This document shows, one piece after another, positions 1-10,140 of a DNA stretch of 39,701 bases. The notes beneath the pieces were generated by a model. That model did not search any database. It saw only the letters and a list, made by a program, of their open reading frames with translations, and was not told the origin of the DNA. The position numbers and the translations under genes were made by a program. The DNA is taken from contig CAIVGO010000604.1 of NCBI GenBank assembly GCA_903905445.1, forward strand, positions 1-39,701. Direction: 5' to 3'. This DNA is from an uncultured Bacteroidota bacterium. Lineage in GTDB: Bacteria; Bacteroidota; Bacteroidia; Chitinophagales; Saprospiraceae. How positions within the stretch are numbered: the first letter of the stretch is position 1; each line of letters opens with the position of its first letter.

Positions 1-1776
1 AACGCAGAAGGCAGCGGCGTAGTAGAATATGTAGACGCAAACGAAATTATCATCAACTACGACCGTACGGAAGAGGATCAATTGGTTTCTTTCGAAGATG
101 CGCGTAAAATGTACAAGTTGACCAAGTTTATGCGTACCAACCAAGGTACTTGCATCAACCTGAAACCAATTGTACGCCGCGGACAACGGGTAGAAGAAGG
201 CGATATTCTTTGTGAAGGTTACGCTACTGAAAACGGCGAATTGGCCTTGGGTCAAAACCTGAAAGTGGCCTTTATGCCTTGGAAAGGGTACAACTTCGAG
301 GATGCGATCGTATTGTCAGAGCGCGTTGTACAGGAAGACGTATTTACTTCGATCCATATTGAGCACTTTGAATTGGATGTTCGTGATACAAAACTCGGCG
401 AGGAAGAATTGACGGCGGATATTCCAAACGTAAGTGAGGAAGCCACTAAAGACCTCGACGAACACGGTATCATCCGCATCGGCGCCTGGGCGAAGGAAGG
501 AGACATCCTGATTGGTAAGATTACTCCAAAAGGTGAAACGGATCCAACTCCTGAGGAAAAACTCCTCCGTGCAATCTTCGGTGACAAAGCGGGCGACGTA
601 AAAGACGCTTCTTTGAAAGTTCCACCAAGTATCAACGGGGTGGTAATTGACAAGCAATTGTTTGCTCGTGCCAAAAAAGATAAAGTTCAGAAAGAGTCTG
701 AAAAGGCGCTTTTGGATAAATTGGATGATGAACACGTAGTTGCACTCAACAAATTGAAGACGATTTTGATCGACAAACTTCAATTGTTGGTAAAAGATAA
801 GGTTACGAATGGTATTCGCTCGATTTACAACGACGAAATGGTTCCGAAAGGCTCCAAATTGAGCGTTCAAATTCTGCGCGACCAGATCGATTTCAGCCAG
901 GTGGATTATTCTAACTGGACCAACGAAAAAAATACCAACCACCTGATTGCACGTTTGCTGCACAATTACAGCATCAAGGTGAATGAAGAAGTGGGCCGTT
1001 ACAAACGCGAAAAGTTCAACATCAGCATTGGTGATGAATTGCCAGCGGGCGTATTGAAATTAGCGAAAGTGTACATCGCTAAGAAACGGAAACTGAAAGT
1101 AGGGGATAAATTGGCGGGCCGCCACGGTAACAAGGGTATCGTAAGCCGTATTGTACGGATGGAAGATATGCCGTTCCTGGCCGACGGATCGCCGGTCGAC
1201 GTGGTACTGAACCCACTGGGTGTACCTTCTCGTATGAACCTGGGTCAGATTTTCGAAACGGTATTGGGTTGGGCAGGTGAGCGTCTTGGTTTGAAATTTG
1301 CAACGCCGATCTTTGACGGTGCAAAAGCAGACGAAGTTGCAGCCTGGATCGAAAAAGCAGGTTTGCCGGAATTGGGCCAAACATACTTGTCGGACGGTGA
1401 AACGGGTGACCGCTTCCACCAGAAGGCGACGGTAGGCGTAATTTACATGCTGAAACTGAGCCACATGGTAGACGATAAGATGCACGCGCGTTCGATCGGA
1501 CCATACTCGCTCATCACGCAGCAGCCATTGGGTGGTAAAGCCCAGTTTGGTGGTCAGCGTTTTGGTGAGATGGAGGTTTGGGCACTTGAGGCATACGGCG
1601 CATCGAATATCCTGCAAGAATTGTTGACCGTGAAATCGGATGATATTCAAGGTCGTGCAAAAGCGTACGAAGCCATCGTTAAAGGAGATAATTTGCCAGA
1701 ACCAAACATTCCGGAATCCTTCAACGTATTGGTACACGAATTGCGCGGTTTGGCCTTAGATGTAAAATTTGAATAA
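1..1776 (+). CDS. rpoB: DNA-directed RNA polymerase subunit beta, C-terminal part (5' end outside window)
   Basis: This is the beta subunit of RNA polymerase, which with beta' forms the catalytic core. The reading frame is open from base 1, so the gene starts upstream; 591 residues are visible. Recognisable conserved blocks are the GYNFEDAI segment (about residues 90-97 of the visible part), the [12 protein letters not shown] loop near residue 370, and the C-terminal [20 protein letters not shown] clamp block, followed by the conserved end [15 protein letters not shown]. The C-terminus is intact and ends in TAA. A strong hairpin terminator follows 12 bases after the stop, so the usual direct continuation into rpoC is absent. 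Confidence 0.98.
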   Translation, partial: NAEGSGVVEYVDANEIIINYDRTEEDQLVSFEDARKMYKLTKFMRTNQGTCINLKPIVRRGQRVEEGDILCEGYATENGELALGQNLKVAFMPWKGYNFEDAIVLSERVVQEDVFTSIHIEHFELDVRDTKLGEEELTADIPNVSEEATKDLDEHGIIRIGAWAKEGDILIGKITPKGETDPTPEEKLLRAIFGDKAGDVKDASLKVPPSINGVVIDKQLFARAKKDKVQKESEKALLDKLDDEHVVALNKLKTILIDKLQLLVKDKVTNGIRSIYNDEMVPKGSKLSVQILRDQIDFSQVDYSNWTNEKNTNHLIARLLHNYSIKVNEEVGRYKREKFNISIGDELPAGVLKLAKVYIAKKRKLKVGDKLAGRHGNKGIVSRIVRMEDMPFLADGSPVDVVLNPLGVPSRMNLGQIFETVLGWAGERLGLKFATPIFDGAKADEVAAWIEKAGLPELGQTYLSDGETGDRFHQKATVGVIYMLKLSHMVDDKMHARSIGPYSLITQQPLGGKAQFGGQRFGEMEVWALEAYGASNILQELLTVKSDDIQGRAKAYEAIVKGDNLPEPNIPESFNVLVHELRGLALDVKFE

Positions 1777-1787
1777 ACGCACTGAAG

Positions 1788-1825
1788 TGTGGAGCATAAC
1801 AAGTAATGGTTGTGCTCCACATTTT
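1788..1825 (+). terminator. Rho-independent terminator after rpoB
   Basis: Thirteen bases at 1788-1800 pair with 1809-1821 (one G-U pair) around an 8-base loop and are followed by TTTT at 1822-1825. The stem contains the GTGGAGCA / TGCTCCAC pairing. It sits between the rpoB stop and the FkbM gene, so it should end, or at least reduce, transcription before rpoC. Confidence 0.8.
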
Positions 1826-1840
1826 CAATAGGAAAAAGCA

Positions 1841-2596
1841 ATGAGCACAACGACCGTTCCAAGCCTTCGACAAAGGTTTAACTTGTTGAAATTCAACACA
1901 AAACTTTGGTTGGCGGGGGTGTATTTTACCCTGATGGGAAATAAGTACAAAACGGAAGGCGTGGAATTGTTGATTCCAGGGGAAGTAACGGACATCAAGT
2001 TTAGAGGGCAGTTTCCGATCAATTTTTATGAAAAACAGGAACGGCGTTATCTAAAACAATACTTGAATCCGGAAGCGACGGTATTGGAACTGGGGGCATG
2101 TTTGGGGGTTGTATCCTGTGTGACCAACAAATTGCTTACCCATCCTGAGCGGCATGTAGTAGTGGAGGCCAACCCGAATCTGATCCAATTTATTGAAAGG
2201 AATCGGGAACACAATGGCAGCGGTTTTCAAATCGAACACTGTATGGTGTCGGATCAGAAAAGCAATCCATTTTTTATTGGTCGTACTATTTTAATGAGCA
2301 GCAACCGTCGGGCATCTTCTACCCAAATTGAAGTTCCCGGAAAGTCTATTAAAGCGCTGGAACAAACCCACGATCTACAATTCGATACCTTAGTGATGGA
2401 TATTGAAGGCGGTGAGTTGCAGTTTTTGCGCGATAATAAAACCTGGCTGGAGCAATTGCACACGGTTTTTATGGAAGTACACCCGCACAAGGATATTTTA
2501 TCGAAAGAAGAAGTAGCCGAATGCAGGGAAATTCTGGAAGAAACAGGCTTGAAATTGATCCTGGATGATGCCAATTTTTGGATACTAAAGCGCTAA
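1841..2596 (+). CDS. FkbM family SAM-dependent methyltransferase
   Basis: This is a 251-residue protein of the FkbM methyltransferase family, which transfers a methyl group from S-adenosylmethionine, often to sugars or natural-product hydroxyls. The SAM-binding loop VLELGACLG is at about residues 81-89, an acidic residue follows in VVVEANPN (about 107-113), and the family hallmark DIEGGE is at 187-192. No signal peptide is visible, so it should be cytoplasmic. It lies behind the rpoB terminator, and the next gene, a probable glycosyltransferase, begins 4 bases after its stop, so the two are probably cotranscribed and may modify a surface glycan. The substrate cannot be read from the sequence. 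Its position between rpoB and rpoC is unusual. Confidence 0.85.
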   Translation: MSTTTVPSLRQRFNLLKFNTKLWLAGVYFTLMGNKYKTEGVELLIPGEVTDIKFRGQFPINFYEKQERRYLKQYLNPEATVLELGACLGVVSCVTNKLLTHPERHVVVEANPNLIQFIERNREHNGSGFQIEHCMVSDQKSNPFFIGRTILMSSNRRASSTQIEVPGKSIKALEQTHDLQFDTLVMDIEGGELQFLRDNKTWLEQLHTVFMEVHPHKDILSKEEVAECREILEETGLKLILDDANFWILKR

Positions 2597-2600
2597 AAGG

Positions 2601-3605
2601 ATGGATTATATCTGTACCTGGATTTATTTGGACAATCCGGACGAAAGTTCGGAGTATCCGCAGGTAGGGAAACAATCGCATTTGCCAGCATTTCAATTGA
2701 TTTATTGGCGGTGTATCGCCCTTTTTTATGCTTTAAGTACCCGATTCAATCCTGATCGCAGGCATATTTTGTTTTCCAATAAAGATTGGGACGAATTGCC
2801 GGAAGTGGATGGTTTGGATTTGGCGAATTTTTTGAAATCGAAAAACGTGGAGTTGGTTGTACTTCCGCTGACCTGGCAAACACCGCCCGGTTATTTTGGA
2901 AAGTGGCGCAATCAGTTTTACATTTTTGATGTTTTGCAGTTCATTGAAACGAAATACAACCATGCAGATGATTTCATCGTGTTGGATTCTGATTGTTTAA
3001 TCAATCAACCGCTCGATGCATTATTTGCGCAATTACGGAAAGAAGGCTTGCTTGCTTTGCCCATGACTTATGCGGATGCCCATGTAATTAATGGTGTTAC
3101 CCGGGAAGATATGCGGCAGATTTACGCTGAATTAGATGGAAAAGACCCTGGTTTTAATCCAATTTATTACGGTGGTGAAATTCTTGCAGCAAGTTATAGC
3201 GTGGTAGAGCAGATAAACGCGATGGCGCCCAGGATTTGGCAAGCGATGTTACAACGGTTTGAAAAGGAGCTTCCCAAATTGAATGAAGAAGCCCATTTTT
3301 TGAGTTATTGTTACTTCAAAATAGGCAAATTCGGTTCGCTGGATGCATTTATCAAAAGAATCTGGACGGCGCCGCATTATAACAATGTAACGCCCAAAGA
3401 TGCTGCTTTGCCAATTTGGCATTTACCTTCTGAAAAAACGGGTGGAATCGCCCTGCTTTTCAAAAAAGTATGCCTCGAAGGAAAGGCGTTTTCTCGTGCG
3501 GAATTAGGCGGCCATGTTGGTGTCCCGACGCGAAAGCACTTTTTGAATACAAAGCATTTTTTCCGGTACAGTTGGTTGTACAAGTTTATTAAAAAGCATT
3601 CTTGA
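2601..3605 (+). CDS. Putative GT-A type glycosyltransferase
   Basis: This 334-residue protein is not one I can name to a family. It has no signal peptide. The segment DDFIVLDSDCLINQPLDAL (about 123-141) contains a DSD triplet (129-131) after a hydrophobic strand, which is the metal- and nucleotide-sugar-binding DxD motif of GT-A glycosyltransferases. Later segments, FNPIYYGGEILAAS and NEEAHFLSYCYFKIG, resemble the acceptor-side region of such enzymes. It starts 4 bases after the FkbM methyltransferase gene, which supports a joint role in glycan synthesis. A glycosyltransferase role is inferred from the DxD context and the neighbour. Confidence 0.65.
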   Translation: MDYICTWIYLDNPDESSEYPQVGKQSHLPAFQLIYWRCIALFYALSTRFNPDRRHILFSNKDWDELPEVDGLDLANFLKSKNVELVVLPLTWQTPPGYFGKWRNQFYIFDVLQFIETKYNHADDFIVLDSDCLINQPLDALFAQLRKEGLLALPMTYADAHVINGVTREDMRQIYAELDGKDPGFNPIYYGGEILAASYSVVEQINAMAPRIWQAMLQRFEKELPKLNEEAHFLSYCYFKIGKFGSLDAFIKRIWTAPHYNNVTPKDAALPIWHLPSEKTGGIALLFKKVCLEGKAFSRAELGGHVGVPTRKHFLNTKHFFRYSWLYKFIKKHS

Positions 3606-3613
3606 AAAGCAAA

Positions 3614-3650
3614 TTTGGCGAAATGAGCCATGTTCAATTGCTAAAATTTG
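3614..3650 (+). promoter_or_regulatory. Possible separate rpoC promoter
   Basis: The 99-base gap before rpoC holds TTTG at 3614-3617 and TAAAATTTG at 3642-3650. These resemble the Bacteroidota -33 TTTG and -7 TAnnTTTG elements, but with one extra base in the -7 box and a 24-base spacer, so the match is imperfect. A promoter is expected somewhere here, because a terminator follows rpoB and the two intervening genes are unlikely to drive rpoC on their own. Confidence 0.3.
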
Positions 3651-3704
3651 CTGGAGTGATATTTCAACATATTGATTTTCAAGCATATTACCACATTTAG
3701 AAAT

Positions 3705-6700
3705 ATGCCATTCAAAAAGAAAAGCAACAAAACCGATCAGGCTTTCAGCACGATCATCATTGCACTCGCAAGCCCGGATGAAATTCTGGAGCGTAGCTAT
3801 GGTGAGGTACTCAAGCCAGAAACGATCAATTACCGTTCTTACAAACCCGAACGCGATGGTTTGTTCTGTGAGCGAATTTTCGGTCCTGTGAAGGACTATG
3901 AGTGCTATTGCGGCAAGTACAAACGGATTCGCTATAAAGGGATCGTTTGTGACCGTTGCGGGGTAGAAGTGACCGAAAAAAAGGTTCGTCGGGAGCGCAT
4001 GGGACATATTCGTCTCGTGGTGCCTGTTGTGCATATTTGGTTCTTCAAAAGTTTGCCCAACAAAATTGGTTACATCCTGGGAACTTCATCCAAGAAATTG
4101 GAGGCGATCGTTTATTATGAGCGCTATGTCGTAATTCAGGCTGGTATCAAAGGCGAAGAAGGTCTGAGCAAAATGGATTTGCTGACGGAAGAAGAGTACC
4201 TCGAGATCCTCGATACCCTTCCGAAAGAAAACCAGCAGTTGGATGATACCAATCCTGACAAGTTCATTGCCAAAATGGGTGCCGAAGCGGTTCATTCCTT
4301 GTTGAGCATTTTGAACCTCGATGATTTGTCGGCTCAACTGCGCCATGAATCGCACAACGAAACCAGTCAGGCAAAGAAAACCGAAGCGAACAAACGTTTG
4401 CGCGTGGTAGAAGCTTTCCGCGAAGGTTTGGAAAGTGCTGGTCAGCGTCCAGAGTGGACGGTAATCCAGTATTTGCCGGTTGTACCACCCGAATTGCGCC
4501 CCTTGGTGCCGTTGGATGGCGGTCGTTTTGCCTCTTCTGATTTGAACGATTTGTACCGTCGTGTGATTATCCGCAACAACCGTTTGAAGCGTTTGTTGGA
4601 AATCAAGGCACCAGAGGTGATTTTGCGGAATGAAAAACGGATGTTGCAGGAAGCAGTAGATTCACTGTTCGACAACTCTCGTAAATCCAACGCGGTAAAA
4701 GCGGAAGGTGGTCGTGCCCTGAAATCATTGTCTGATATTCTGAAAGGTAAACAAGGTCGTTTCCGTCAGAACCTGCTTGGTAAACGTGTCGACTACTCTG
4801 GTCGTTCGGTAATCGTAGTAGGTCCAACCATGAAATTGCATGAATGCGGTATTCCAAAAGCCATGGCTGCGGAATTGTTCAAGCCGTTTATTATTCGTAA
4901 ATTGATTGAGCGGGGTATTGTTAAAACCGTAAAATCGGCTAAAAAACTGGTAGATCGCAAAGATCAGGTGATCTGGGAAATCCTGGAAAACATTTTGCGC
5001 GGTCACCCTGTGATGCTCAACCGTGCACCAACGTTGCACCGTTTGTCGATCCAGGCATTCCAGCCACGCTTGATTGAGGGTAAAGCGATTCAGTTGCACC
5101 CGCTGGTTTGTACAGCATTTAACGCCGACTTTGACGGTGACCAGATGGCGGTACACGTACCACTGAGCCATGCTGCGATCCTGGAAGCACAGGTTTTGAT
5201 GCTTTCGAGCCACAACATGCTCAATCCACAGGACGGTTCGCCGATCACCCTGCCTTCCCAGGACATGGTATTGGGCTTGTACTACCTGACAAAAGAGCGC
5301 CAAAGCATTCCGGAGAATCCAGTACGCGGCGAAGGTCGTCGTTTCTATTCCCCAGAAGAAGTGCAAATTGCTTATAATGAAGGTCAATTGGACTTGCATG
5401 CAACCATTGAATGCCGGATTTTGAAACCAGAAGCGGATGGCAGCATCCGAACTGCGCGTTTGAAAACTACGGTTGGTCGCGTGTTGTTCAACCAGGCGGT
5501 TCCAGCAGGCATTCCGTTCATCAATGAGTTGTTGACGAAACGTAACCTGAAACTGATCATTGGTGAAATCATCAACAATACCAGTTTCAAAACGACGGCT
5601 GAGTTTTTGGATAATATCAAAGAACTTGGTTTCGGTTGGGCGTTTAAAGCAGGTTTGTCCTTTAACTTAGGAGATTTGATCATCCCGACGTTGAAGAAAA
5701 CTGCTTTGGAAGCAGCCCAGGTGGAAGTAGACGAGGTGTGGGACAACTACAATATGGGTTTGATTACCTACAACGAACGATACAACCAGATCATTGATAA
5801 GTGGACGTATGCGGATAGCAAAATCACGGATCAATTGATGAAAGAATTGAGCACGCACAAACAGGGTTTCAACTCTGTATTTATGATGCTTGACTCTGGT
5901 GCGCGTGGTTCGAAACAACAGATTAAGCAGTTGTGCGGATTGCGCGGACTGATGGCGAAACCACGTAAGAGTGGTGACACCGGTGGTGCGATCATTGAGA
6001 ACCCGATCTTGTCGAACTTCTTGGAAGGCTTGTCGGTTCAGGAGTTCTTTATCTCTACCCACGGTGCGCGTAAAGGTTTGGCGGATACTGCGTTGAAAAC
6101 GGCTGATGCGGGTTACTTGACCCGTCGTTTGGTAGACGTTGCGCAAGACGTGGTAATTCGTGAAGTGGATTGCAGCACTTTGCGTGGTATTGATACAACC
6201 GCGTTGAAAGAAGGGGATAAAATTATTCAAAACTTGCGCGACCGGATTAAAGGTCGTTACAGTTTGCATGATATTACCCACCCGGATACAGAAGAAATGA
6301 TGGTTGCGGCGGGTGAATATATCACCGACAAATTGGCTGCTGCAATTGACGAGGCACAAATTGAAACGGTAACCATCCGTTCGGTATTGACCTGCGAAAG
6401 CCGCCACGGTGTTTGTGCAAAATGTTATGGTAAAAACCTGGCTACTGGCCGGATTGCGGAAATGGGTGATGCCACGGGTATCATTGCTGCCCAATCAATC
6501 GGTGAGCCTGGTACCCAGCTGACCCTGCGTACCTTCCACACGGGGGGTACGGCGGTAATCGGCCAAACAGAAAACCAATTGGTTGCGAAAAACCCGGGCC
6601 GAGTAGAATTTGACTCCATCAAAACGGTAGAAGGTACCGATGCTAACGGTAATACGTTGCGCGTAGTAGTTTCTCGTACCGGTGAATTGCGGATTATTGA

Positions 6701-8006
6701 TCCAAAAACAGGTCGTGTTACAGCGAATAACTACATCCAATACGGCTCTTTCCTCTTTGTGGTGGAAGGCCAGGATGTACAACGCGGTGACAAGATTTGC
6801 GAATGGGATCCATTTAACGCCGTGATTGTGAGCGAGTTCCTCGGAGCGGTGCGGTACAACAACCTGGAAGAGGGTGTTAACTTCCGGATGGAACGCGACG
6901 ACCAGACCGGTTTTGCCGAGAAAGTAGTAATTGAATCCAAGAACAAGCGTAAGATTCCGTCAATTTCGATCGTAGATTCGAAAACTGGTGAGGAATTGAA
7001 ACAATACTCGTTGCCAGTAGGCGCTTACATCACCGTTGACGATGATGAGCAAGTGAAATCTGGTCAGCAAATCGTGAAAATTCCGCGTAAACTGGGTAAA
7101 ATTGCGGATATCACCGGTGGTCTGCCACGTGTTACGGAGTTGTTTGAAGCACGTAACCCATCCAATCCTGCTATTGTTGCAGAGATTGACGGTGTGATCA
7201 CCTTTGGATCCATTAAGCGTGGTAACCGCGAATGCATGATCGAGGCAAAAGACGGCCAAAAACGCAAGTACATGATTCCGTTGACGAAACACGTACTGAT
7301 GCAGGATGGTGACTTTGTACGCTCAGGTACAGCATTGACCGAGGGAACCATTGCGGTGAAGGATATTTTGGCGATCAGAGGCCCGTTTGCAGCATCTTAC
7401 TATTTGGTAAATGGTGTACAGGAGGTTTATCGTTCACAGGGTATCAATATCAATGACAAACATATTGAGGTAATTGTACGTCAGATGTTGCGTCGTTTGG
7501 AAATTAAAGACCAGGGTGATACGCACTTTTTGGAAGGCGAACCGGTTGAACGCAATGAATTTATCGACTATAATGACTGGATTTTTGACAAGAAATTTAT
7601 CACCGATCCAGGCGATAGCGCGAAGTTGAAAGCGGGTGCATTGGTTACCTTGCGTCAGGTGCGTGAAGAAAACTCATACTTGAAGCGCAACGACAAAAAA
7701 TTAGTGGAATACCGCGATGCATTGCCTGCTACGGCTGTTTCGATGTTGTTGGGTATCACTAAAGCATCGTTGGGTACCGAGTCTTGGATTTCTGCGGCTT
7801 CGTTCCAGGAAACTACGAAAGTACTTTCTACCGCAGCAATTGCAGCGAAGAAAGACCACTTGATGGGTTTGAAAGAGAACGTAATTGTCGGCAAGAAAAT
7901 CCCGGCAGGTACAGGTTTGCGCGAGTACGATCGCTTGCAGGTAACTGGTTCGGGTCGTCCGTTCAAGGAGAAGCAAGAAGAAGTTCTGGTAGAAGACGAT
8001 ATTTAA
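3705..8006 (+). CDS. rpoC: DNA-directed RNA polymerase subunit beta'
   Basis: This is the beta' subunit of RNA polymerase, complete at 1433 residues, a normal length for the phylum. I chose the ATG at 3705 (MPFKKKSNK) because family members start this way; an in-frame TTG at 3672 would add an unlikely 11 residues. The N-terminal zinc ribbon [20 protein letters not shown] is near residue 65, the invariant magnesium-binding NADFDGD motif is at 473-479, and the second cysteine cluster C-x6-C-x2-C begins near residue 897 ([11 protein letters not shown]). The gene is separated from rpoB by about 1.9 kb. A strong terminator follows 24 bases after the stop. Confidence 0.98.
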   Translation: MPFKKKSNKTDQAFSTIIIALASPDEILERSYGEVLKPETINYRSYKPERDGLFCERIFGPVKDYECYCGKYKRIRYKGIVCDRCGVEVTEKKVRRERMGHIRLVVPVVHIWFFKSLPNKIGYILGTSSKKLEAIVYYERYVVIQAGIKGEEGLSKMDLLTEEEYLEILDTLPKENQQLDDTNPDKFIAKMGAEAVHSLLSILNLDDLSAQLRHESHNETSQAKKTEANKRLRVVEAFREGLESAGQRPEWTVIQYLPVVPPELRPLVPLDGGRFASSDLNDLYRRVIIRNNRLKRLLEIKAPEVILRNEKRMLQEAVDSLFDNSRKSNAVKAEGGRALKSLSDILKGKQGRFRQNLLGKRVDYSGRSVIVVGPTMKLHECGIPKAMAAELFKPFIIRKLIERGIVKTVKSAKKLVDRKDQVIWEILENILRGHPVMLNRAPTLHRLSIQAFQPRLIEGKAIQLHPLVCTAFNADFDGDQMAVHVPLSHAAILEAQVLMLSSHNMLNPQDGSPITLPSQDMVLGLYYLTKERQSIPENPVRGEGRRFYSPEEVQIAYNEGQLDLHATIECRILKPEADGSIRTARLKTTVGRVLFNQAVPAGIPFINELLTKRNLKLIIGEIINNTSFKTTAEFLDNIKELGFGWAFKAGLSFNLGDLIIPTLKKTALEAAQVEVDEVWDNYNMGLITYNERYNQIIDKWTYADSKITDQLMKELSTHKQGFNSVFMMLDSGARGSKQQIKQLCGLRGLMAKPRKSGDTGGAIIENPILSNFLEGLSVQEFFISTHGARKGLADTALKTADAGYLTRRLVDVAQDVVIREVDCSTLRGIDTTALKEGDKIIQNLRDRIKGRYSLHDITHPDTEEMMVAAGEYITDKLAAAIDEAQIETVTIRSVLTCESRHGVCAKCYGKNLATGRIAEMGDATGIIAAQSIGEPGTQLTLRTFHTGGTAVIGQTENQLVAKNPGRVEFDSIKTVEGTDANGNTLRVVVSRTGELRIIDPKTGRVTANNYIQYGSFLFVVEGQDVQRGDKICEWDPFNAVIVSEFLGAVRYNNLEEGVNFRMERDDQTGFAEKVVIESKNKRKIPSISIVDSKTGEELKQYSLPVGAYITVDDDEQVKSGQQIVKIPRKLGKIADITGGLPRVTELFEARNPSNPAIVAEIDGVITFGSIKRGNRECMIEAKDGQKRKYMIPLTKHVLMQDGDFVRSGTALTEGTIAVKDILAIRGPFAASYYLVNGVQEVYRSQGININDKHIEVIVRQMLRRLEIKDQGDTHFLEGEPVERNEFIDYNDWIFDKKFITDPGDSAKLKAGALVTLRQVREENSYLKRNDKKLVEYRDALPATAVSMLLGITKASLGTESWISAASFQETTKVLSTAAIAAKKDHLMGLKENVIVGKKIPAGTGLREYDRLQVTGSGRPFKEKQEEVLVEDDI

Positions 8007-8029
8007 GGGATTCGATCTCTTTAAAATAC

Positions 8030-8072
8030 AAAGCCGCTATTCCGAATGATTCGGGATGGCGGCTTTTCTTTT
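8030..8072 (+). terminator. Rho-independent terminator after rpoC, probably bidirectional
   Basis: A 15-bp stem at 8030-8044 / 8052-8066 (AAAGCCGC with GCGGCTTT at the base, two G-U pairs) closes a 7-base loop and is followed by TTTTCTTTT. The opposite strand has a similar hairpin followed by a short T-rich run, so it may also stop the convergent gene at 8128-9756. Confidence 0.85.
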
Positions 8073-8127
8073 ATGCGCGTCGTGACAAAAAGGCAATACG
8101 AATTATGATGGCTTTTGAATCAGGTAT

Positions 8128-9756
8128 TTATGGTTTTAGTACGACCAATTGTTTGGGCTTTCCGATCAGGCCGGATTTATTGTAAAGGGCTACCGGGTAA
8201 ACACCACTGGGCAGGTGTAGCAAATTAATGGTATCTGTGAAGGTATTGCTGCTAACATCAATCAGTTCTACAAAAACGATTTGACCTGCCGTATTCAGGA
8301 CTTTCAGCGTATATTCTTCATTAAACGCATTGTTGATGGTAAACTGGGCGATGCCATTACAGGGATTGGGTGCCAGGACCAATTCGGTTTGTATGGCAGA
8401 AGTATCACTGCTAATGTTGATGTCATCCAGGAAAAAAGCATTGCCGGCATCGCTGGTCAACACAAACTTTAACAGCATTTCGGACTGTTTAGCCACTTCA
8501 AACAAGTCGAATCGGATGTTTTTCCAGTCCTTTCTACCGGGTGTTTTGAATTGGGCTGCAGGAAATGCGGTTGCGAGGTTGCTGCCTTGTTTCGACCAAA
8601 TGGAACGCCAGGTCGTACCACAATCGGTGGAAATCATAACTTCCAATTGATCCTCGTTGCCATGGTTTTGCTGAAAATAGGCGTAATTGAAACGAAGTTG
8701 TGGCCGGTTCAATTGATCGAGGTTTTTGATGGGTAAAATCAGTTCATTTTGAACGCCAGGGGAGGTATGGAGTAAGTTGAGGGACAAGGACTTACTCGCC
8801 TTGCCAAAGCTGCTGATACTGTTTTTAAAACTCCATTTTAGTTCATTCGGATTGGTATTATGGAGGATAAAAGGTGTGTTACGATCGTTTCTGCTCGACG
8901 ATTGAAAATTCAAGTTGAATGGAGCCGCGATGGATTCTACCATGTAAAATCCGGCTATTTTATAGGAATTGTTATCGAGGACGAATTCTTTCTCACCATT
9001 TGGGTCTGAAAGGGAAAATTGAAAACGGTGTTTTCCCTTGCTGAGGGTGGTCGCGGGCAGGTTTACAATGGTAGAGTGGCCGGGTTTTAGTTCGCCAGTC
9101 CAGTGGATGGTTTGGCTTTTATTTTGGTCAAACTTGTAAGAAAGGGTGCATGAAGTAAGGGGGATAACGCCCGCATTTTTAAAAATCAAAACAGGCTCAA
9201 CGTCATTACCACAATTCATAAGTTCAAGGCCTTGTATACCTTCCGCAATCAGATCATATGGCACCTCAATCATCTTGGTGGTAGACAGTAGTAACGTATC
9301 CTGATCGGACGACCATAAAGAAGCACGCATGAACAACCTGCCTTTATTTACAAGATTTCGTGGGATGGGCATACTGAAATCAAGCGCATATTTTTCTTGA
9401 TCGGCCCATTGGACAGGCAGATTTTTGGTTGTGAGGCGGGTACGTATGCGGGCATGTACGCGATTTAGGTTGTTGCTGGGAAGCAACAGAAACCGATCTT
9501 CCTCCAGGGCAATTTGTATTTTTAAAGTATTCGAAGCGCTAAATGCTTTGTTGGCAGTGATCGTGCAAAATACCTGTAGCGAATCAAGCCCTTTGGTCAA
9601 TTGCTGATGCAACGATACCGTAAATGGTGTCGTATGAGTATTTTCTTTAGTTGTGTTAAATTTGGGGATGTTTTCATTCGCCGCATGAAGTTCTGAAAAT
9701 GTTTGTATCGTCAATACAAACACCAGAAATAATGCACATTTACAGATAGGTTGCAT
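8128..9756 (-). CDS. Exported protein with T9SS type A sorting domain
   Basis: This 542-residue protein starts with a signal peptide (MQPICKCALFLVFVLTIQTF, cleavage likely after LHA). The middle part is built of beta-rich segments: a CARDB-like stretch around residues 170-260 (GLELMNCGNDVEPVLIFKNAG), then a jelly-roll-like region ending in AFFLDDINISSD, typical of MAM/galactose-binding-like domains that precede sorting domains. The last 80 residues form a T9SS C-terminal domain: LVLAPNPCNG, then LKVLNTAGQIV, then LPSGVYPVAL. It should cross the outer membrane through the type IX system and be released or surface-anchored. No catalytic motif is visible. It converges on rpoC with the terminator between them. 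Confidence 0.8.
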   Translation of the reverse strand: MQPICKCALFLVFVLTIQTFSELHAANENIPKFNTTKENTHTTPFTVSLHQQLTKGLDSLQVFCTITANKAFSASNTLKIQIALEEDRFLLLPSNNLNRVHARIRTRLTTKNLPVQWADQEKYALDFSMPIPRNLVNKGRLFMRASLWSSDQDTLLLSTTKMIEVPYDLIAEGIQGLELMNCGNDVEPVLIFKNAGVIPLTSCTLSYKFDQNKSQTIHWTGELKPGHSTIVNLPATTLSKGKHRFQFSLSDPNGEKEFVLDNNSYKIAGFYMVESIAAPFNLNFQSSSRNDRNTPFILHNTNPNELKWSFKNSISSFGKASKSLSLNLLHTSPGVQNELILPIKNLDQLNRPQLRFNYAYFQQNHGNEDQLEVMISTDCGTTWRSIWSKQGSNLATAFPAAQFKTPGRKDWKNIRFDLFEVAKQSEMLLKFVLTSDAGNAFFLDDINISSDTSAIQTELVLAPNPCNGIAQFTINNAFNEEYTLKVLNTAGQIVFVELIDVSSNTFTDTINLLHLPSGVYPVALYNKSGLIGKPKQLVVLKP

Positions 9757-9955
9757 TTTTGTTTTGTAAAAGTTGGATTAAGTAATCGTGCACTTTTGGT
9801 AATAAAAAGGTTTAAATTGGTAGGGAGCGTACCGCTTTGGGAGAAAAACGGTACAATGGTACAATGGTTCGATGGATTTCGGGCCGCAAAAACAAATAAA
9901 AAGACAGTGGCTGACATTTTCACATACGTAGCTACTAGATCAAGATTACTTGGTG

Positions 9956-9967
9956 ATGTGATCACAT
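9956..9967. promoter_or_regulatory. 12-bp palindrome upstream of the his promoter
   Basis: ATGTGATCACAT is a perfect palindrome ending 26 bases before the -33 element of the his leader promoter. It may be a regulator site, but only one copy is present and no regulator gene is next to it. The rest of 9757-9993 shows no gene or other clear structure. Confidence 0.25.
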
Positions 9968-9993
9968 GTCAGGTTTTTATGACAACGTACTGC

Positions 9994-10025
9994 TTGACTA
10001 TTACATCTAAGTTCACTTATCTTTG
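9994..10025 (+). promoter_or_regulatory. Promoter of the histidine operon
   Basis: TTG at 9994-9996 (in CTTG) and TATCTTTG at 10018-10025 match the Bacteroidota -33 TTTG and -7 TAnnTTTG consensus, with a 21-base spacer. The -7 box is an exact match. The leader ATG begins 5 bases after it, so the transcript probably starts at or next to the A of that ATG. Confidence 0.7.
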
Positions 10026-10029
10026 CCCC

Positions 10030-10095
10030 ATGCTTAATTTATTTTCAGTGGTACTGCATCATCATCACGGATTGCCTCCTGGCAAGCGTTGCTGA
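10030..10095 (+). CDS. hisL: Histidine operon leader peptide
   Basis: This 21-codon open reading frame encodes MLNLFSVVL followed by HHHHGLPPGKRC and a TGA stop. The four consecutive His codons (CAT CAT CAT CAC at 10057-10068) lie just before alternative RNA structures and an intrinsic terminator that precede hisG. This is the arrangement of a ribosome-mediated attenuator: lack of charged His-tRNA would stall the ribosome in the His run and let the antiterminator form. No Shine-Dalgarno is possible because the -7 promoter box ends 4 bases before the ATG, so translation from a leaderless 5' end is likely. The gene is assigned by composition and position only; such peptides vary widely between phyla. 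Confidence 0.8.
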   Translation: MLNLFSVVLHHHHGLPPGKRC

Positions 10096-10140
10096 TTTGC
10101 ATGTCATCTGAAAAAGATGTTGCCGCAAAACGGGCTTGTC
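10072..10140 (+). promoter_or_regulatory. Pause hairpin and antiterminator of the his attenuator
   Basis: Two mutually exclusive pairings use the same segment. TTGCC (10072-10076) can pair with GGCAA (10081-10085) as a small pause hairpin. Alternatively, 10081-10087 (GGCAAGC) can pair with 10134-10140 (GCTTGTC, one G-U), extended through 10088-10092 with 10125-10131 with bulges. The second pairing occupies most of the left arm of the terminator stem, so it is an antiterminator. A small CATCT/AGATG hairpin (10105-10109 / 10115-10119) lies inside it. A ribosome paused on the His codons would favour the second form. The pairings were found by eye. Confidence 0.6.

Noticed and set aside
5667-6494. 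275-codon minus-strand ORF inside rpoC, and similar long antisense ORFs in rpoB
   Set aside because: They are shadows of strongly biased coding sequence on the other strand, with unlikely protein composition and no recognisable motif.
7784-8185. 133-codon forward ORF across the rpoC end
   Set aside because: It overlaps rpoC in another frame and runs through the terminator hairpin.
9849-9867. Short tandem repeat (ACAATGGT twice) before the his region
   Set aside because: Only two copies of 8-9 bases; no evident role.
9751-10095. 114-codon forward ORF upstream of hisG
   Set aside because: Its start overlaps the beginning of the minus-strand T9SS gene, and the sequence before 10030 does not look protein-like. 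The his promoter lies inside it. Only the last 21 codons, the His leader peptide, are credible.
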